NCBI GenBank assembly: GCA_905160935.1
Contig: CAJHZI010000205.1
Span: forward strand, 1,225,001-1,289,000
Direction of reading: 5' to 3'
From: Enchytraeus crypticus
Taxonomy: Eukaryota > Annelida > Clitellata > Enchytraeida > Enchytraeidae
Length of the DNA: 64,000 nt
Part shown: positions 29,555 to 40,019 of the stretch, piece after piece
Layout: each line of letters starts with the position of its first letter
How positions within the stretch are numbered: the stretch's first letter is position 1
Notes under the pieces: generated by a model
What the model was told of the DNA's origin: nothing
Databases searched by the model: none
Seen by the model: the letters and a program-made list of their open reading frames with translations, nothing else
Program-made: the position numbers and the translations under genes

Positions 29555-29558
<4 letters not shown>
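28766..29558. mobile_element. Foldback MITE with long inverted ends
   Basis: The 793-bp element begins CAGACTGAGGCAAAAA and ends with inverted TTTTTGCCCCAGTCTG. The inverted similarity reaches about 200 bp on each side (CCCCTAG, CAATAACTTCAA, GGGGAGGAATTT, TATCCTGCA). No transposase frame. An internal 30-bp tandem copy (TTTTAACACTTTTTCCGG twice) lies near 29165-29222. TA lies next to both ends, so a Tc1/mariner-type origin is likely. It is absent from block B. Confidence 0.8.
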
Positions 29559-29634
<76 letters not shown>

Positions 29635-29640
29635 ACATAT
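29559..29640. repeat. (TA)n tract
   Basis: TA repeat directly after the foldback element; irregular ATGTA variants continue to about 29725. Confidence 0.9.
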
Positions 29641-29726
29641 GTAATACATATAATATATACATATATAGAGATATGTGTATATATATATATCGGCCCCATA
29701 TATGTATACGTATATATATATGTATA

Positions 29727-30307
29727 TCATAGATGAAAAAAACGTTCTTACCCAACTAAAAAACGTTAAAGAACGCGTTTTTTTCCAAAAATAAAAAAAA
29801 CCTTGAAAAAACACGTTAGTAGCGTACACGTAGGCTTGCATATATGCCTTCATTCCATAACACTAAACAATTTTATTTCAACTAGACTTGATCTAAAGTT
29901 CTAAAATTCTAAAGTATGTCCATTGACTCCATACAAATATAAACAAATACTTTCAGGTCATATATAGCCACACTGTCAGTTGTTCATAATTATCAATACA
30001 AGAAAATTTAAATCCGTAAGACATTAAGAATAGACAATGTCTTAAAAATTAGAACATCTGCTTAACTGGGAAAATCAAAAATGTAATGAATTACCTTTTA
30101 AATAGCGATGTTTATGGCACGAAACTAACGGCAATTTCTCAACATTTATATATCCACGTAAATTTATGTGCAATCCACGTTAATTTTTACGTTTGACGTT
30201 AGCGGTTTACGTTTTTTTACGTTTTTTATTTTATAAAAAATAAAAATCGTAAAAAAAGCGTTTTTTAACAGATATAAAAACGTAAAAAAACGTTTTTTCA
30301 TCTATGA
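29727..30307. mobile_element. Second MITE, ACGTTTTTT-rich inverted ends
   Basis: TCATAGATGAAAAAAACG opens and CGTTTTTTCATCTATGA closes a 581-bp unit, with TATA on both sides. Near the ends, ACGTTTTTT and AAAAAACGT motifs recur many times in both directions (29735-29815 and 30185-30300). No coding frame. Block B lacks it. Confidence 0.7.
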
Positions 30308-30414
30308 TATATATCATCCAAGACAAATACACTCTAAATAACTTATATATTACATACATGTGCATACAAATCTATATTATATATGTATATATACTATGCC
30401 TATACATATACTTG

Positions 30415-30419
<5 letters not shown>

Positions 30420-30480
<61 letters not shown>
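30420..30480. repeat. (TA)n tract
   Basis: TA repeat; a second shorter run lies at 30528-30547, just before the SINE-like repeat. Confidence 0.9.
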
Positions 30481-30482
<2 letters not shown>

Positions 30483-30547
30483 TACTTTAATTTTATGATT
30501 TACATATATATTTATAATATTTATTTTATATATATATATATATATAT

Positions 30548-30780
30548 ACATTAGGTAAACAGGATTGCCTTCTCAGTGAATTACGCACATGCTCAGCAAA
30601 TGGTAGTCGAAGGTGAGGAAGGCTTAGGGGGCCCATCTCGTCAGAAGCATAATCCCCCAAGAATAGTGTGGTATATCGAATTGAATTTTAGACGATTGAG
30701 AGATATCCATTCGTACATATATGAAGAGGAAACCGGAAGATAGAGAGGAGTGGAGGCGATATATACCATGGATATATTTA
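30548..30780 (+). mobile_element. SINE-like repeat with RTE-like tail
   Basis: Head TTAGGTAAACAGGATTG to GGGGGCCCATCTCGTC, then ATGAAGAGGAAACCGGAAG, GAGGAGTGGAGGCG and TATACCATGG, which is the 3' UTR of the RTE-like LINE family. Same order as 18575-18834. Block B keeps only the first 65 bp (50088-50152). Confidence 0.6.
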
Positions 30781-30796
30781 AAAGTATATAAGCATA

Positions 30797-30797
<1 letters not shown>

Positions 30798-30862
<65 letters not shown>
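30798..30862. repeat. (CA)n(TA)n compound microsatellite
   Basis: About 14 CA units run into about 17 TA units. Confidence 0.95.
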
Positions 30863-30864
<2 letters not shown>

Positions 30865-31464
30865 CCCATACTTGAATATAGGTCTACATGTAAGCATACA
30901 AGAAACATCTAAGAAAATGGTCAATTTTAACCAAACTTGTATTGAACCCGAACCTCTCAATCCTAAGGCTTACGTTATATAATGTAGCATAAGCCTTTCA
31001 ATAAATCAACACCTAAAAAGATCTAAAATAAGAAAAAGTTGTTTTCAATATAGGCCTGGAAGTTGTCGAAGTAGGCCTACACTGCGTAAATTGAATGGAA
31101 AGAAGTAAATCTATTTAATTCTGAATAAAACTACTCAGAATTCTTTGAAGAAACAAATATGTACATTGATAGAAATGTTTTATATGTTACTTGATGCAAT
31201 TCCAATTTACATGGAAATGTAAATTTTGGCTAATGCCAGGAGTTTTTGAACTAAAAGAGTGTTCTACACATATGCAGATGCTTCTATAGCCATTAATATT
31301 TTAATTAAAATTAAACAAAATTTTATTATTTTAAACGCAGTGGTTAGGATGTACACGGTGACAAGGTCTAAGATTCGAATAAGAGGACTAGTGAGAGGAG
31401 CTTAATTGTCATTGTTGAATAGACTTTAAAAAACAAATTGAGTATAATTTTTATTTAACTTTTT

Positions 31465-31625
31465 TAACTATCCCTAACCGTACACCCTACCCTTTACCCT
31501 AACCCTAAACATATTCCTAAGAAACTGAAAAAATTAAAGTGACTCGAGACAGAATCGAACCCCGAACCCATGATCTAAAGCCTAGCATCTACACCACTGA
31601 ACCACCGAGGCTTTCGGTTGAAAGC
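31465..31625 (-). mobile_element. tRNA-derived SINE, family 5 (block A)
   Basis: On the minus strand CGGTGGTTCAGTGGTGTAG (A box) near 31610 and GGGGTTCGATTCTG (B box) near 31560 precede a GGGTTAGGGTAAAGGG body at 31475-31510. The equivalent in block B is 50840-50990. Confidence 0.65.
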
Positions 31626-31834
31626 AGTTGAATAGATGATGTCAACATATCCTACCAGAAAATCTTAATCCTATAAGTCCTTCCAGTAGTCTTCTTATTT
31701 CATGACCTTGTTCACCGCTTACATCCCAGTACATCCTAACCACTGCGTATTTTAAATTAAATTTTAAGTTCCAAAATTTTCAATTGACGTTAATTGAAGT
31801 TAACGCTCTACCAGCTTTATGTGCACTTAATGTA

Positions 31835-31960
31835 AAAAGCTAATGTTAACGTTAGTTTTCTCAGTCGAAAGCGATGTCAGTGAAAGTCGACCCCAGGATT
31901 TGAACCTCGCACATACTGATCCGCGGTCGAGTAACTTACATCAATGTAGCATATATCTAT
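31835..31960 (-). mobile_element. tRNA-derived SINE, family 1 (block A)
   Basis: On the minus strand TAAGTTACTCGACCGCGG near 31935, GAGGTTCAAATCCTGG near 31905, GACATCGCTTTCGACTG near 31875. The partner in block B is 51205-51330. Confidence 0.7.
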
Positions 31961-32226
31961 CATGATCAAATGAGCATACGTCAATGTAGCATAATCAATT
32001 GTAAATTTTAGTTCTCTATTCTACATGTATAGAGAACTAGAGAAGATAGGCCTATAATTCAACTAAACATTTTAGTTATTACAATATTTATGGCTGTTTG
32101 ACCATTGAATATGATTTTGAATTTCGAAATAGTCATACTGAAAGACAAAAAGAAAAAAAGTTTTATTTCACATAAAGCACTAGAAGATAATGTGTTCAAT
32201 GAATGTTTGGCGTTTAATTCGTTATA

Positions 32227-32270
32227 CAAAGGAACTGTCAGCATGGTGTACCATGCTGACAGTTCCTTTG
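32227..32270. repeat. Perfect 44-bp palindrome
   Basis: CAAAGGAACTGTCAGCATGG is followed by a 2-4 bp centre and its exact reverse complement; arms are 21 bp. It lies about 20 bp beyond the right edge of duplication block A. Confidence 0.95.
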
Positions 32271-32529
32271 AACGATAAGCATGTACATGTTTATCTGTTA
32301 GGCCGATATTCTGGAAATTGAGACGGTGTCGTATTTGGAGAGTTCTCCACGTGACGTGTCAATTAAAATATCATTAACGCTCTCTTTCTTATCCATTTTA
32401 CAACAAGAAGAGACTTCTCATTGTAAATAATTGAGTTGACTAATATTAAGTTCAGAAGGAAGGCCACACTTAAACGTGTCTAATGATCCCCGTGTTGTGT
32501 CCAGGACAGTGAAAACTATACTATAGCAA

Positions 32530-33695
32530 CATTAATGGGTGGATTGCCAGCTCCCTCTCGGCCCGTTCACACACCACTATCTTTGATGGTCAAACATCGT
32601 CATCAGCAGCAATCAATGCCAGCATAGTGCAAGGATCAGCCCTTAGACCAACTGCATTTGTCATTGTTACATCAGACTTAAAAACCCTACAGCCTACAAA
32701 CTCTTTGTTCAAATATGCCAATGACACATACCTGATTGTGCCTGCCTCTAACCTTCACTCAACGGAAGAGGAATTAGTCCATATCGAAAACTGGTCCCGC
32801 TCTAACAATCTACTATTAAATCGAAATAAAATAGAAGAAATTCTCTTCCAATTACCCAAGCAAAAAAGGCAGATAAGAGATGTCCCACACCTTGAAGGAA
32901 TTGAGCGTGTTTCTAACATCAAATGCTTAGGTGTCATAGTATCTGATAACTTTTCTTTTTCTGCTCACATCACAAACATCATTAGCTTGTGTTCGAGCAA
33001 CATTTTTGCGCTCTATTCTTTACGTAGTAAAGGTTTGGCAAATGATCTTCTTCAGAGGGTCTTTCAAGCCTCCACACTCTCTAAGCTTCTATATGCCTCC
33101 CAGTTTTGGTGGGGCTTTACAAATGCTGAAGAGAGAACCCGTCTTGAAACCTTTTTAAAGAAGGCAAGGAGAGCTGGATTCAACAGTAAAGAATCTCATT
33201 TTGAGGATCTATGTAACTCTGCTGACAATAATCTTTTCAAGGCAATCTGTAACAACCCTGCACATTTACTGGCGCATTTGTTACCTCCACAAAACAATCA
33301 TAATTACCCAACCCGAAGAAATACTGCGAAGAGATGCTTTTCCCTTCCCATAAAACGAAGCAGTCTGAGCGATAAAAACTTCATTATTCGTATGATTCTA
33401 GATGATGCTAGTTAATTTAATGAATACTAAAAGATTCTTCTTTACTCATAGTACAGTACGCCCTATATGGCAATTATGAATAGTATAAGCCATTGATTTA
33501 TGTAATGTTGTAATATTCATGTGGTAAATGTTAGCGAGAACAATTTTTAGTTTTATCTCTCTTATATCTAGCCTATTAACTGTTTATGCTATATCTGTAA
33601 TTTGTTATGCTGTGTCTATTGGAATTTCTGTGCTGTAACAACTTTCTGCGGTTGTCAGATTGAACGAAAATAAACGAATGCATTATTATTATTAT
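32530..33695 (+). mobile_element. CR1-like LINE (family A), RT palm to 3' end
   Basis: A 262-codon frame (32627-33415) reads IVQGSALRP, KYANDTYLIV, IENWSRSNNLLLN, RVSNIKCLGV, LLYASQFWWGF, LLAHLLPPQ and FIIRMILDD to its stop. The frame is intact, but the RT site YxDD has become YAND, so the enzyme would be dead. Endonuclease, fingers and motif A are absent. A 3' UTR follows to an AATAAA-like, ATT-rich end near 33690. The minus-strand copy at 45270-47630 belongs to the same family. Confidence 0.75.
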
Positions 33696-33929
33696 CGATA
33701 ATGCATAGCCTTTGTGAAGGAATAATATTGATGATTTTTTTATTGTTATTTATGGAGCGTGAAAGCAGACTCTTAGTATGAATTTGCAGTGTATTAGCTA
33801 GGGTCTGAGAGGCCTCCGAGTCGAAGGGGCCCTAAGAAAAGAAATAATGTATATGAAATATATATATATTTTTATTTATTTATTTATATAGAATATTATA
33901 TATTGAATATTATATACTAATAGGCCTTT

Positions 33930-34410
33930 AGTATCATCATCATCAGTTCCTTGCGTTCTGTACAGAACTTAGGGCGGCTACATTCCTCCATTTTTTCTAT
34001 CATCAGCAATCTTCGCAGCGTCTTCCCATGAAATGTTTAATGCTCTCAAATCCTTGATGATCGTACTTAGCGAATTACTTCTAGGTCTTCCTCGTTTTCT
34101 TTTTCCTTGAGTTGGTTTCCGGTTAAATGCAGTCTTTGCGTTTCTATAAATGACCAAAAAACCGCAACCTTCTCTCAGAAACTATTTCATCTAATTTTCT
34201 TAGCCCAATCCTTTTGAGAACTGTTTCTTTTTTGACGTGGTCCCAATAGTGGATATTTAAAATTCTTCTGAGGCATCTTTGTTGAAAAGAGTTTAATTTG
34301 TGATTATTTTGCTGGTACTTTCCCAGGTTTCACGTGCGTACATTAAAGCTGGTGAATATATTTTTATCTTTAATCCCTCCTCCGTCTGATTACTCTTCAA
34401 ATATATTGTA
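33930..34410 (-). mobile_element. RTE/L1-like LINE, C-terminus and (GAT)n tail
   Basis: It matches 56010-56540 over about 480 bp (TTCCTTGCGTTCTGTACAG, GGGCGGCTACATTCCTCC, GGATATTTAAAATTCTTCTG). On the minus strand it gives the CLRRILNIHYWDHVK-type C-terminus in broken frames. The left end is (GAT)n on the sense strand. Confidence 0.7.
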
Positions 34411-34459
34411 GCGGCCAGATTCCGGCCGTTGTAGCGGTCTTATCACGGGAGTTGTACTG
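34411..34459 (-). mobile_element. pogo-like terminus
   Basis: GGCCGTTGTAGCGGTC, TTATCACGGGAGTTG and TACTG followed by TA: the reversed terminus of the family at 28427 and 49173. Only about 50 bp remain. Confidence 0.6.
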
Positions 34460-34564
34460 TATTTATATTGTAGGTAGGTGTTAATAGAATTAGAAAATAG
34501 ACTAATTTTAAGCTTTATATTTAAAAAAACAGTCAACCAAAATTTTAATAATGTCAGCCTAGTA

Positions 34565-35043
34565 TGCATGATGGGAAACGTGAGACTGAAATGTGTAGTG
34601 GGATGCACAAGCAAAAGAGGCCTTCGGTAATTCGGTAATATGAAAGAACTTTTAAGAAAAATTCCAAAGAAAGACACAAAGATGAAGTTAGTGAAAACCA
34701 AGGTTTGGACCACTCTATTGTATGATGTGAAACTTTAACCTTAAGGAGGGAAAATATCAGGCAACTAGAGGCATTGGAAATGTATATATGGAGAAGAATG
34801 GAGAGGATTAGCTAAATACAAAAGTTTACAAAAGAGGAAGATCTGGAGAGATTTGGTACAGATAGACAGTTGATAAATGTATTACGAAATAGGAAGAAGA
34901 GTTGGACGGGACACATTCTAAGGGGGTAAAGTCTATTAGAAGAGGTCATAGAAGGCAGAATGTACGGATATAGAGGCAGAGGTAGGCCGAGATTAGGAAT
35001 ATTAGATGATTTAAAGATCCACTCATATGTGGACATGAAGAGG
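34565..35043 (+). mobile_element. RTE-like LINE 3' part, left piece
   Basis: It reads like the family C-terminus (GACTGAAATGTGTAGTGGG, AAAGACACAAAGATGAAG, GGAAGAAGAGTTGGACGG) and 3' UTR up to GTGGACATGAAGAGG at 35043. The family sequence continues at 38827 (GGACAATGAGGAAAGCGG), so a 3.8 kb LINE has inserted here. Confidence 0.8.
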
Positions 35044-35740
35044 AGAGAGATATGTGTTTATTTCAGCATCAACACCAAATCACTGACATATACAAATAGA
35101 AATAAACATTTAAAAATAAAATAAAATAAGAAATTTCCAGAAACACAGGGTATCAAACAGTCTTAAGAAACTAGAACAACGGCCGTCAGGGAAGATGATA
35201 CACATCTTATCTAGCTGACCACCGTCTACAAAATAATTAATATCATGTTTAATGCAAAATCAACTTAAATACACACTTTAGCTAAGCAACAATTCTAGCT
35301 GGACATACACAAAAGAAACCAAGATTTAGTAATTTACAAACCATCAAACAATATATATTTGTAACGTTTAGTGAATTCTGCTAGGGACCTCGAACTGCGA
35401 ATATTAGGAGGTATTTGGTTCTAAGAATTGATAAAGTTATAGACATAAGATTTAGAAAATTCTGAAGTTGTTTTAGAACACAAATAATTGGTCTCGGAGA
35501 GTGTTGTATTATACACAAACGAGATCTGATTAGCAATAAAAATACATTTTATGGATACTGACATAGTCAGATCGGGGAAATTGATACATTTAAAAACAAG
35601 TTTACCAGTATGTAGTTGGAATAACTGAAAAATTGGTAACACATTATAATTCATATAAAGTTGCTTAACATTATGAAACTTATGTTTATTCTGTAAAGTT
35701 CTTAGAATACGTTACATGCAATATGTAAGGGTTGCAGCAA

Positions 35741-37690
35741 CTATTTGGTTAAAATAATATTGGCATAAACTTCAATGCCATATTGTGTCCTTGATTGCAC
35801 CAATGAAAGGTATAAAAAATTTCTACGACAATTCACAGGAATAAAATCTCTGCGATTGTATAACATACTATTAAAATTATTAATTGTACAGATTAATGAT
35901 TTAATATGATCACCAAAAGTCAAATTTTCATCTAATGTTAAGCCTAAAAATTTGGTAACATATGTTCTATTAATGCAGTTATTATCAAGGGATACAGTTA
36001 AATTGTTAGTTTGAATAAGAGCTTCATCGTCTTTAGTGGGGTAGAACAATACATATGAAGACTTAGAGCAATTTACAGTTCGCTTGTTACTTATAAACCA
36101 TTTACTTATTTCAGAGCAAGCTAGATTCGCAGAGATAAACAATTCATCAATAGACTTATGTTTAACAAACAAATTAGAATCATCAGCATACAGTCTTATG
36201 GACCCAAATGAACAGGCATTATGAATGTCATTCATATAGATTATAAAAAGTAAAGGTCCTAATATCGAACCTTGAGGAACACCGATACCAACAGATAACA
36301 CACTAGAAATACTGTCACCAATTAAGGTGTATTGTTTTCTTCGAGATAAATAAGAGTTAATCATAGGCAGTACCACGTATTCCATAAAAATGTAATTTGT
36401 GAAGCAGAATGTTATGATCAACAGTATCAAAGGCTTTTGAGAGATCTAAAAAGATACCAAGTGTCTTGTTTTTATGTTTATGTTCAGTAGATAAAAAATT
36501 TACACTAGAGAAAAGAGCATCAGTGGTAGAATGGCCGGATCTAAAACCAAATTGATTTTCATTAAAGATTTCGTACTTATTTAGAAATGTAGCAATGCGT
36601 TTATGCATGATTTTCTCAAATATTTTACTTAAATTATTAAGGAGGGAAATTGCTTTTATAGGGAAAATACTTTTTAATGTTTTACGAGAGCACCGAATTA
36701 AAGGAAAGCTCAGCTCAGAGGCAGCAATTAAGGAATTCGTTAGATGAATAGCCTCATCAATATTAATCAAATTATAGATCGGTGTCCAGTCAGTTTTCGT
36801 GAGATGATCATGAAAGTTGTTAATGTTTTGAGTGCTATAAATTCTAATGTAAGGGCGATCACAGTAGTTAACGCTTTCAGTTTTAGATACCAGCAGTACA
36901 ACATTGGCATAGTGATCAGTAATATCGCTTGTAACCGTTAGGGACTTTACACTGTTGCCTTTAGTATAATCAAAACCGAAGTTCGCGAAGACATGGTCAA
37001 TTATGCTACGCGAGTTATTAATACAATGCGTGGGAATTAACGAGAACGGCATAAAGTTCAAATTAACATAGCGATCAATGAAATTAAACACACTAAATTA
37101 TAACAAATCAATCTTTACATCACCACATATAAGACTCTTTTTTAAAGGCTTGCATATGGAAAGGAACTTGAAAAATTTATCAATAAAGACAGTAGCCGAT
37201 TGACTCGGATGTCTGTAAGTTGAATAGAGTCTAATTTTACCATGCATAAGTAATATATCAACGACCAAGAATTCTGCTGTATTATCAAAGAAATTATTAA
37301 TATTGGATGAATCAATGATGTTAAAGGTGATAGAATTATGTATTAATACAGCCACACCCCCAGCTTTTTGTATAGTCGGGGGGCTATATACAAACTTGTA
37401 ATTAGGAAATACATCATCAAAAAATCGTAAATTAGTAGACAAAATTTCAGAAAGTAAAATTACATCAAATTTATTTTTGTACGAATTTAAAAGAGATCTA
37501 TGAGTTTCATATAATTGGCATTTAAACTTCTAATGTTAACATGAAATAACGATAGATTACAATTTTTATATAGGTCGTTAATAGCATCATTAGAAGATTC
37601 AGGAGTGTAATAACCAATTTTGGCATCGGCTATTAATTCATTATTAATTAGACCATTAAGGGTAATAGGAGTATAGACAGACGCCATTGA
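35741..37690 (-). pseudogene. LINE ORF2 (endonuclease-RT), disrupted
   Basis: Four open pieces (37487-37687, 37098-37442, 36357-37091, 35741-36430). Motif A Asp (LDLSKAFD) and motif C (YADD) are kept; the endonuclease GDFN motif is changed to GDVK. The piece 35741-36430 ends shortly after the thumb, and a short frame at 35421-35654 may continue it. In a living element this protein nicks DNA and primes cDNA synthesis at the cut. Confidence 0.75.
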
Positions 37691-37768
37691 TAGAGATACA
37701 GAGAATTACATTATATCAAAAGGTTAATCGATTCGATATATAATGTACACAAATTAACAGAATGTAGA

Positions 37769-38800
37769 TTAACTTGACTTAAGAGTTCTTCTGAATATAT
37801 TGCCATTCTCTAACAGAGCAGTTCTCAGGCAGGTGCTCTCATCAAACATGATATCTTTATATTTTATGTCGCATGAGATGATAAATGCAGCGGATTTAAA
37901 TTCCTTACCATCCTTTGCTATTCCAGATAATTTCTTACAATAACAATCAGGGATTCCACTGCTCTTTAGATATTCCTTAAGATCGTCCACTTCCGTGTTT
38001 TTTTCTAGCCTGCCAGCAAAGATTGTGATTTTCTTTGCTACAGCTTTGATTTTGCTGTCTGCAAAGGATATCCTTTTTCCAGTGATGGATGCTGGTTTAG
38101 ATCTGCGCCGCTGAACCACTACAAAATCCTCCGGCACATCCTTTGAAGGCGCGTTAGATGGGGGAGGAACAGTTTCACAGATAGAGGGTGGAGGGGAATT
38201 AACCATATCCGCCCAGCTCGTATATTTAACCCCGGGGTTTTGTTGTGAAGTACCAGCTGAGTTGCTGGTATTGGAGTGAGTAGGAAGATTTGAGGTACCT
38301 GAATTACTGATAGGATCATGTGTACTCTTTGCCTGAGAGAGCTGCTCCAGTTTAGTTTCTATGAGACCAACTTGTGCCGATAAACTGGCAATGGCAGAGG
38401 TCAGGTCGGAAACTTCCGTATTAACAGCTTTAACAGATGGGATTCGCGTTAGGTCTACAGCACAAAAGTTTGGAAAGACTAACTTGTTTGTTGACATGTG
38501 GTCGAAGAGGTCCAGGATGTCCTCCGAGTCCAGTTTGATTTTATTATCCTCTGCCCTTCTCGCGATGAGACGTGGGACTGGTTTCTCTATATCCATTTCT
38601 AATCCACGTATCTTCTCAATTGAGCTATGTACTATTACTTTAGCATGTGAAAATTCCTCTCCTGAATAAAATCCTATGATTTTATGTAATAAATCATTCC
38701 TATGCATAGAGTTAAAGTTATTCGCTATAAAGCATAATGTTTCGCTTCTAATATATTGCGTAGCCATGTCATCAAAGTTCGCATTATTAACAATAGCCAT
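37769..38800 (-). CDS. LINE ORF1 protein, intact frame
   Basis: From ATG at 38800 the frame runs 343 residues without a break. Residues about 100-150 have a coiled-coil-like stretch (TEVSDLTSAIASLSAQVGLI and on). A Ser/Thr/Pro-rich linker covers about 150-220. A C-terminal basic, RRM-like part follows (KKITIFAGRLEKNTEVDDL, then CYCKKLSGIAKDGKEFKSA). ORF1 proteins of LINEs bind the element RNA. A TTG four codons upstream could extend the frame, but ATG is the better start. The 5' UTR is only about 25 nt, so the copy may be slightly 5' truncated. An intact ORF1 next to a broken ORF2 suggests moderate age. Confidence 0.75.
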   Translation of the reverse strand: MAIVNNANFDDMATQYIRSETLCFIANNFNSMHRNDLLHKIIGFYSGEEFSHAKVIVHSSIEKIRGLEMDIEKPVPRLIARRAEDNKIKLDSEDILDLFDHMSTNKLVFPNFCAVDLTRIPSVKAVNTEVSDLTSAIASLSAQVGLIETKLEQLSQAKSTHDPISNSGTSNLPTHSNTSNSAGTSQQNPGVKYTSWADMVNSPPPSICETVPPPSNAPSKDVPEDFVVVQRRRSKPASITGKRISFADSKIKAVAKKITIFAGRLEKNTEVDDLKEYLKSSGIPDCYCKKLSGIAKDGKEFKSAAFIISCDIKYKDIMFDESTCLRTALLENGNIFRRTLKSS

Positions 38801-38826
38801 GCTCGCACACAACCGTTCGCTTCGAC

Positions 38827-38897
38827 GGACAATGAGGAAAGCGGAAGACAGAGAAGAGTGAAGGCTTTATTAGCATGAGCCTGCCAGTAGGCAGTGC

Positions 38898-38960
<63 letters not shown>
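38827..38960 (+). mobile_element. RTE-like LINE 3' end, right piece, with (GA)n tail
   Basis: AAAGCGGAAGACAGAGAAG, then AGCCTGCCAGTAGGCAGTGC and CACT, then (GA)n at 38901-38959. It completes the LINE tail cut at 35043. The (GA)n is the usual end of this family. Confidence 0.8.
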
Positions 38961-38964
<4 letters not shown>

Positions 38965-39640
38965 ATGATAGGGGAGCGAACTGTACTTGTATTGCATTGT
39001 TTAAAGTGAGTAAAACATTCGACCAAAATTGTATTAGAAAGGGCTATATAAAGCTTTTGGAAGGTTGAACTGCAAGAAGGTGATAAAATGACAATATACG
39101 TTCGGTCGCTTAAATGCCTTCATTGTATGACTCAACAAGCGATTAGCATGAAGCACACTCAGAAAATCAGGTAGACCTATGTGATTGGACACTGTGCTAG
39201 TTAATTCATTCATTCAAGTAAGCACTGATTGTTTTTCGAAATTTCTGAAACTAAAAATTAATATAATGTCGAATTTAATAGGAGGGTGAACAGATATAGA
39301 ACGAGGATGGATAAAGAGATAAATAGATATTGTAGGTCATACACTTTGTTCGCGTACACACTGTACATACATAAGTTATACGCACACTGTTACAGATATA
39401 ATTTTGCAGGTTGTGCGGCAACCAGACACCACAGCTACCCGAGCGGAAGTACCGGATTCGGCGTGTGGGCTGAGAGTTAGCATCTGTGCGCGCTGTGCCA
39501 GGTTGTAGTTTAACAATGTTAGATATATTGTCAGATAATAAGTATTAGCAAGGTTGGATTTTCTGGGGCTCGTGGGTTCGAACTGCCTGACTAAAGGTTT
39601 AACCCCCACTTTTAACACCTTCCTATGGAGGAAGGTGTTA
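38961..39640. other. Mixed spacer with a GC-richer exon-like patch
   Basis: Mostly AT-rich. At 39408 a good acceptor (TATAATTTTGCAG) precedes a GC-richer patch to about 39505 (GGTTGTGCGGCAACC, CCCGAGCGGAAGTACCGG). All three frames stay open for about 20 codons. It may be a short exon, but no donor or domain identifies it. A B-box-like GGGTTCGAACTG lies at 39574. Confidence 0.3.
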
Positions 39641-39654
39641 AGTCATATCCCTTT

Positions 39655-39790
39655 CCTGGGGAGGGGATATGGCGTAACGGTTAGAGTGTTCGTCTCGGAT
39701 GCAAGTGACGTTCATGGGTTCATGGATGGGTTCAATGGTTGGATGGGTTCAATGGATGGATGGGTTCAAAATCCAGGTCAGTCAAGTAAT
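39655..39790 (+). mobile_element. tRNA-derived SINE head (family 3) with internal GGGTTCA minisatellite
   Basis: TGGCGTAACGGTTAGAG (A box, identical to 23600-23680 reversed) at 39670 is followed by repeated ATGGGTTCAATGG and GATGGATGGGTTCA units to GGGTTCAAAATCC near 39763. The B-box region seems to have been tandemly multiplied. Confidence 0.6.
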
Positions 39791-39975
39791 GATGAATTTT
39801 CCCCTTGGGCCCATGGAAGGTTAATCTTGTATCGGAGCTTGCTGCCGATTGGCGCTATCAATAGCAAAGATATGATTAATAATGGAAAGGATTAATAATA
39901 ACCTGCCAGGAACCTGTAAAGCAGTCTAGAAGACCGGACACCGGCCATGACACCGCTATAGAAATTGTCGGAGGT

Positions 39976-40018
39976 TATAATAATAATAATAATAATTATT
40001 ATTATTATTATTATTATG
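39976..40018. repeat. (AAT)n(ATT)n microsatellite
   Basis: AAT units run straight into ATT units, about 43 bp, self-complementary. Confidence 0.9.
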
Positions 40019-40019
40019 A

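Larger units (their letters stand above)
28427..32206. repeat. Duplication block A (partner of 49173-51585)
   Basis: Collinear similarity to block B runs from the pogo-like terminus (CAGTACAACTCTCGTG) through GACTAATCGACAAATAC, ATACACTCTAAATAAC, TTAGGTAAACAGGATTG and a long non-coding stretch (30863-32206) to CAATGAATGTT. A contains extra elements at 28766-29558 and 29727-30307 and a fuller SINE at 30548. Divergence looks moderate. The left edge is exactly a transposon terminus with TA in both copies, so the block may be copies of one large non-autonomous element rather than a segmental duplication. Confidence 0.75.
35044..38826 (-). mobile_element. CR1/Jockey-group LINE with ORF1 and ORF2, nested in another LINE
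   Basis: A 3783-bp minus-strand element. ORF1 (37769-38800) is intact. ORF2 pieces give the endonuclease (FHVNIRSLNAN near 37510; GDVKID replaces GDFN near 37105; [11 protein letters not shown] near 36925). The RT gives [36 protein letters not shown] near 36430, VPQGSILGPLLF near 36270 and LYADDSNLF near 36170. About 150 codons between endonuclease and RT fingers appear deleted ([15 protein letters not shown]), and there are at least two frame changes, so it is inactive. AATAAA lies 15 bp before the 3' end. The host LINE flanks show GGACATGAAGAGG and GGACAATGAGGAAAG, an imperfect target duplication. Confidence 0.85.

Noticed and set aside
31545-31625. Apparent tRNA gene on the minus strand
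   Set aside because: A and B boxes are present, but acceptor-stem pairing fails and the sequence is one of several copies fused to a common body, so it is a SINE head.
38787-38997. Serine-leucine repeat frames near 38.9 kb and 40.7 kb
   Set aside because: They translate (GA)n and (CT)n microsatellites.
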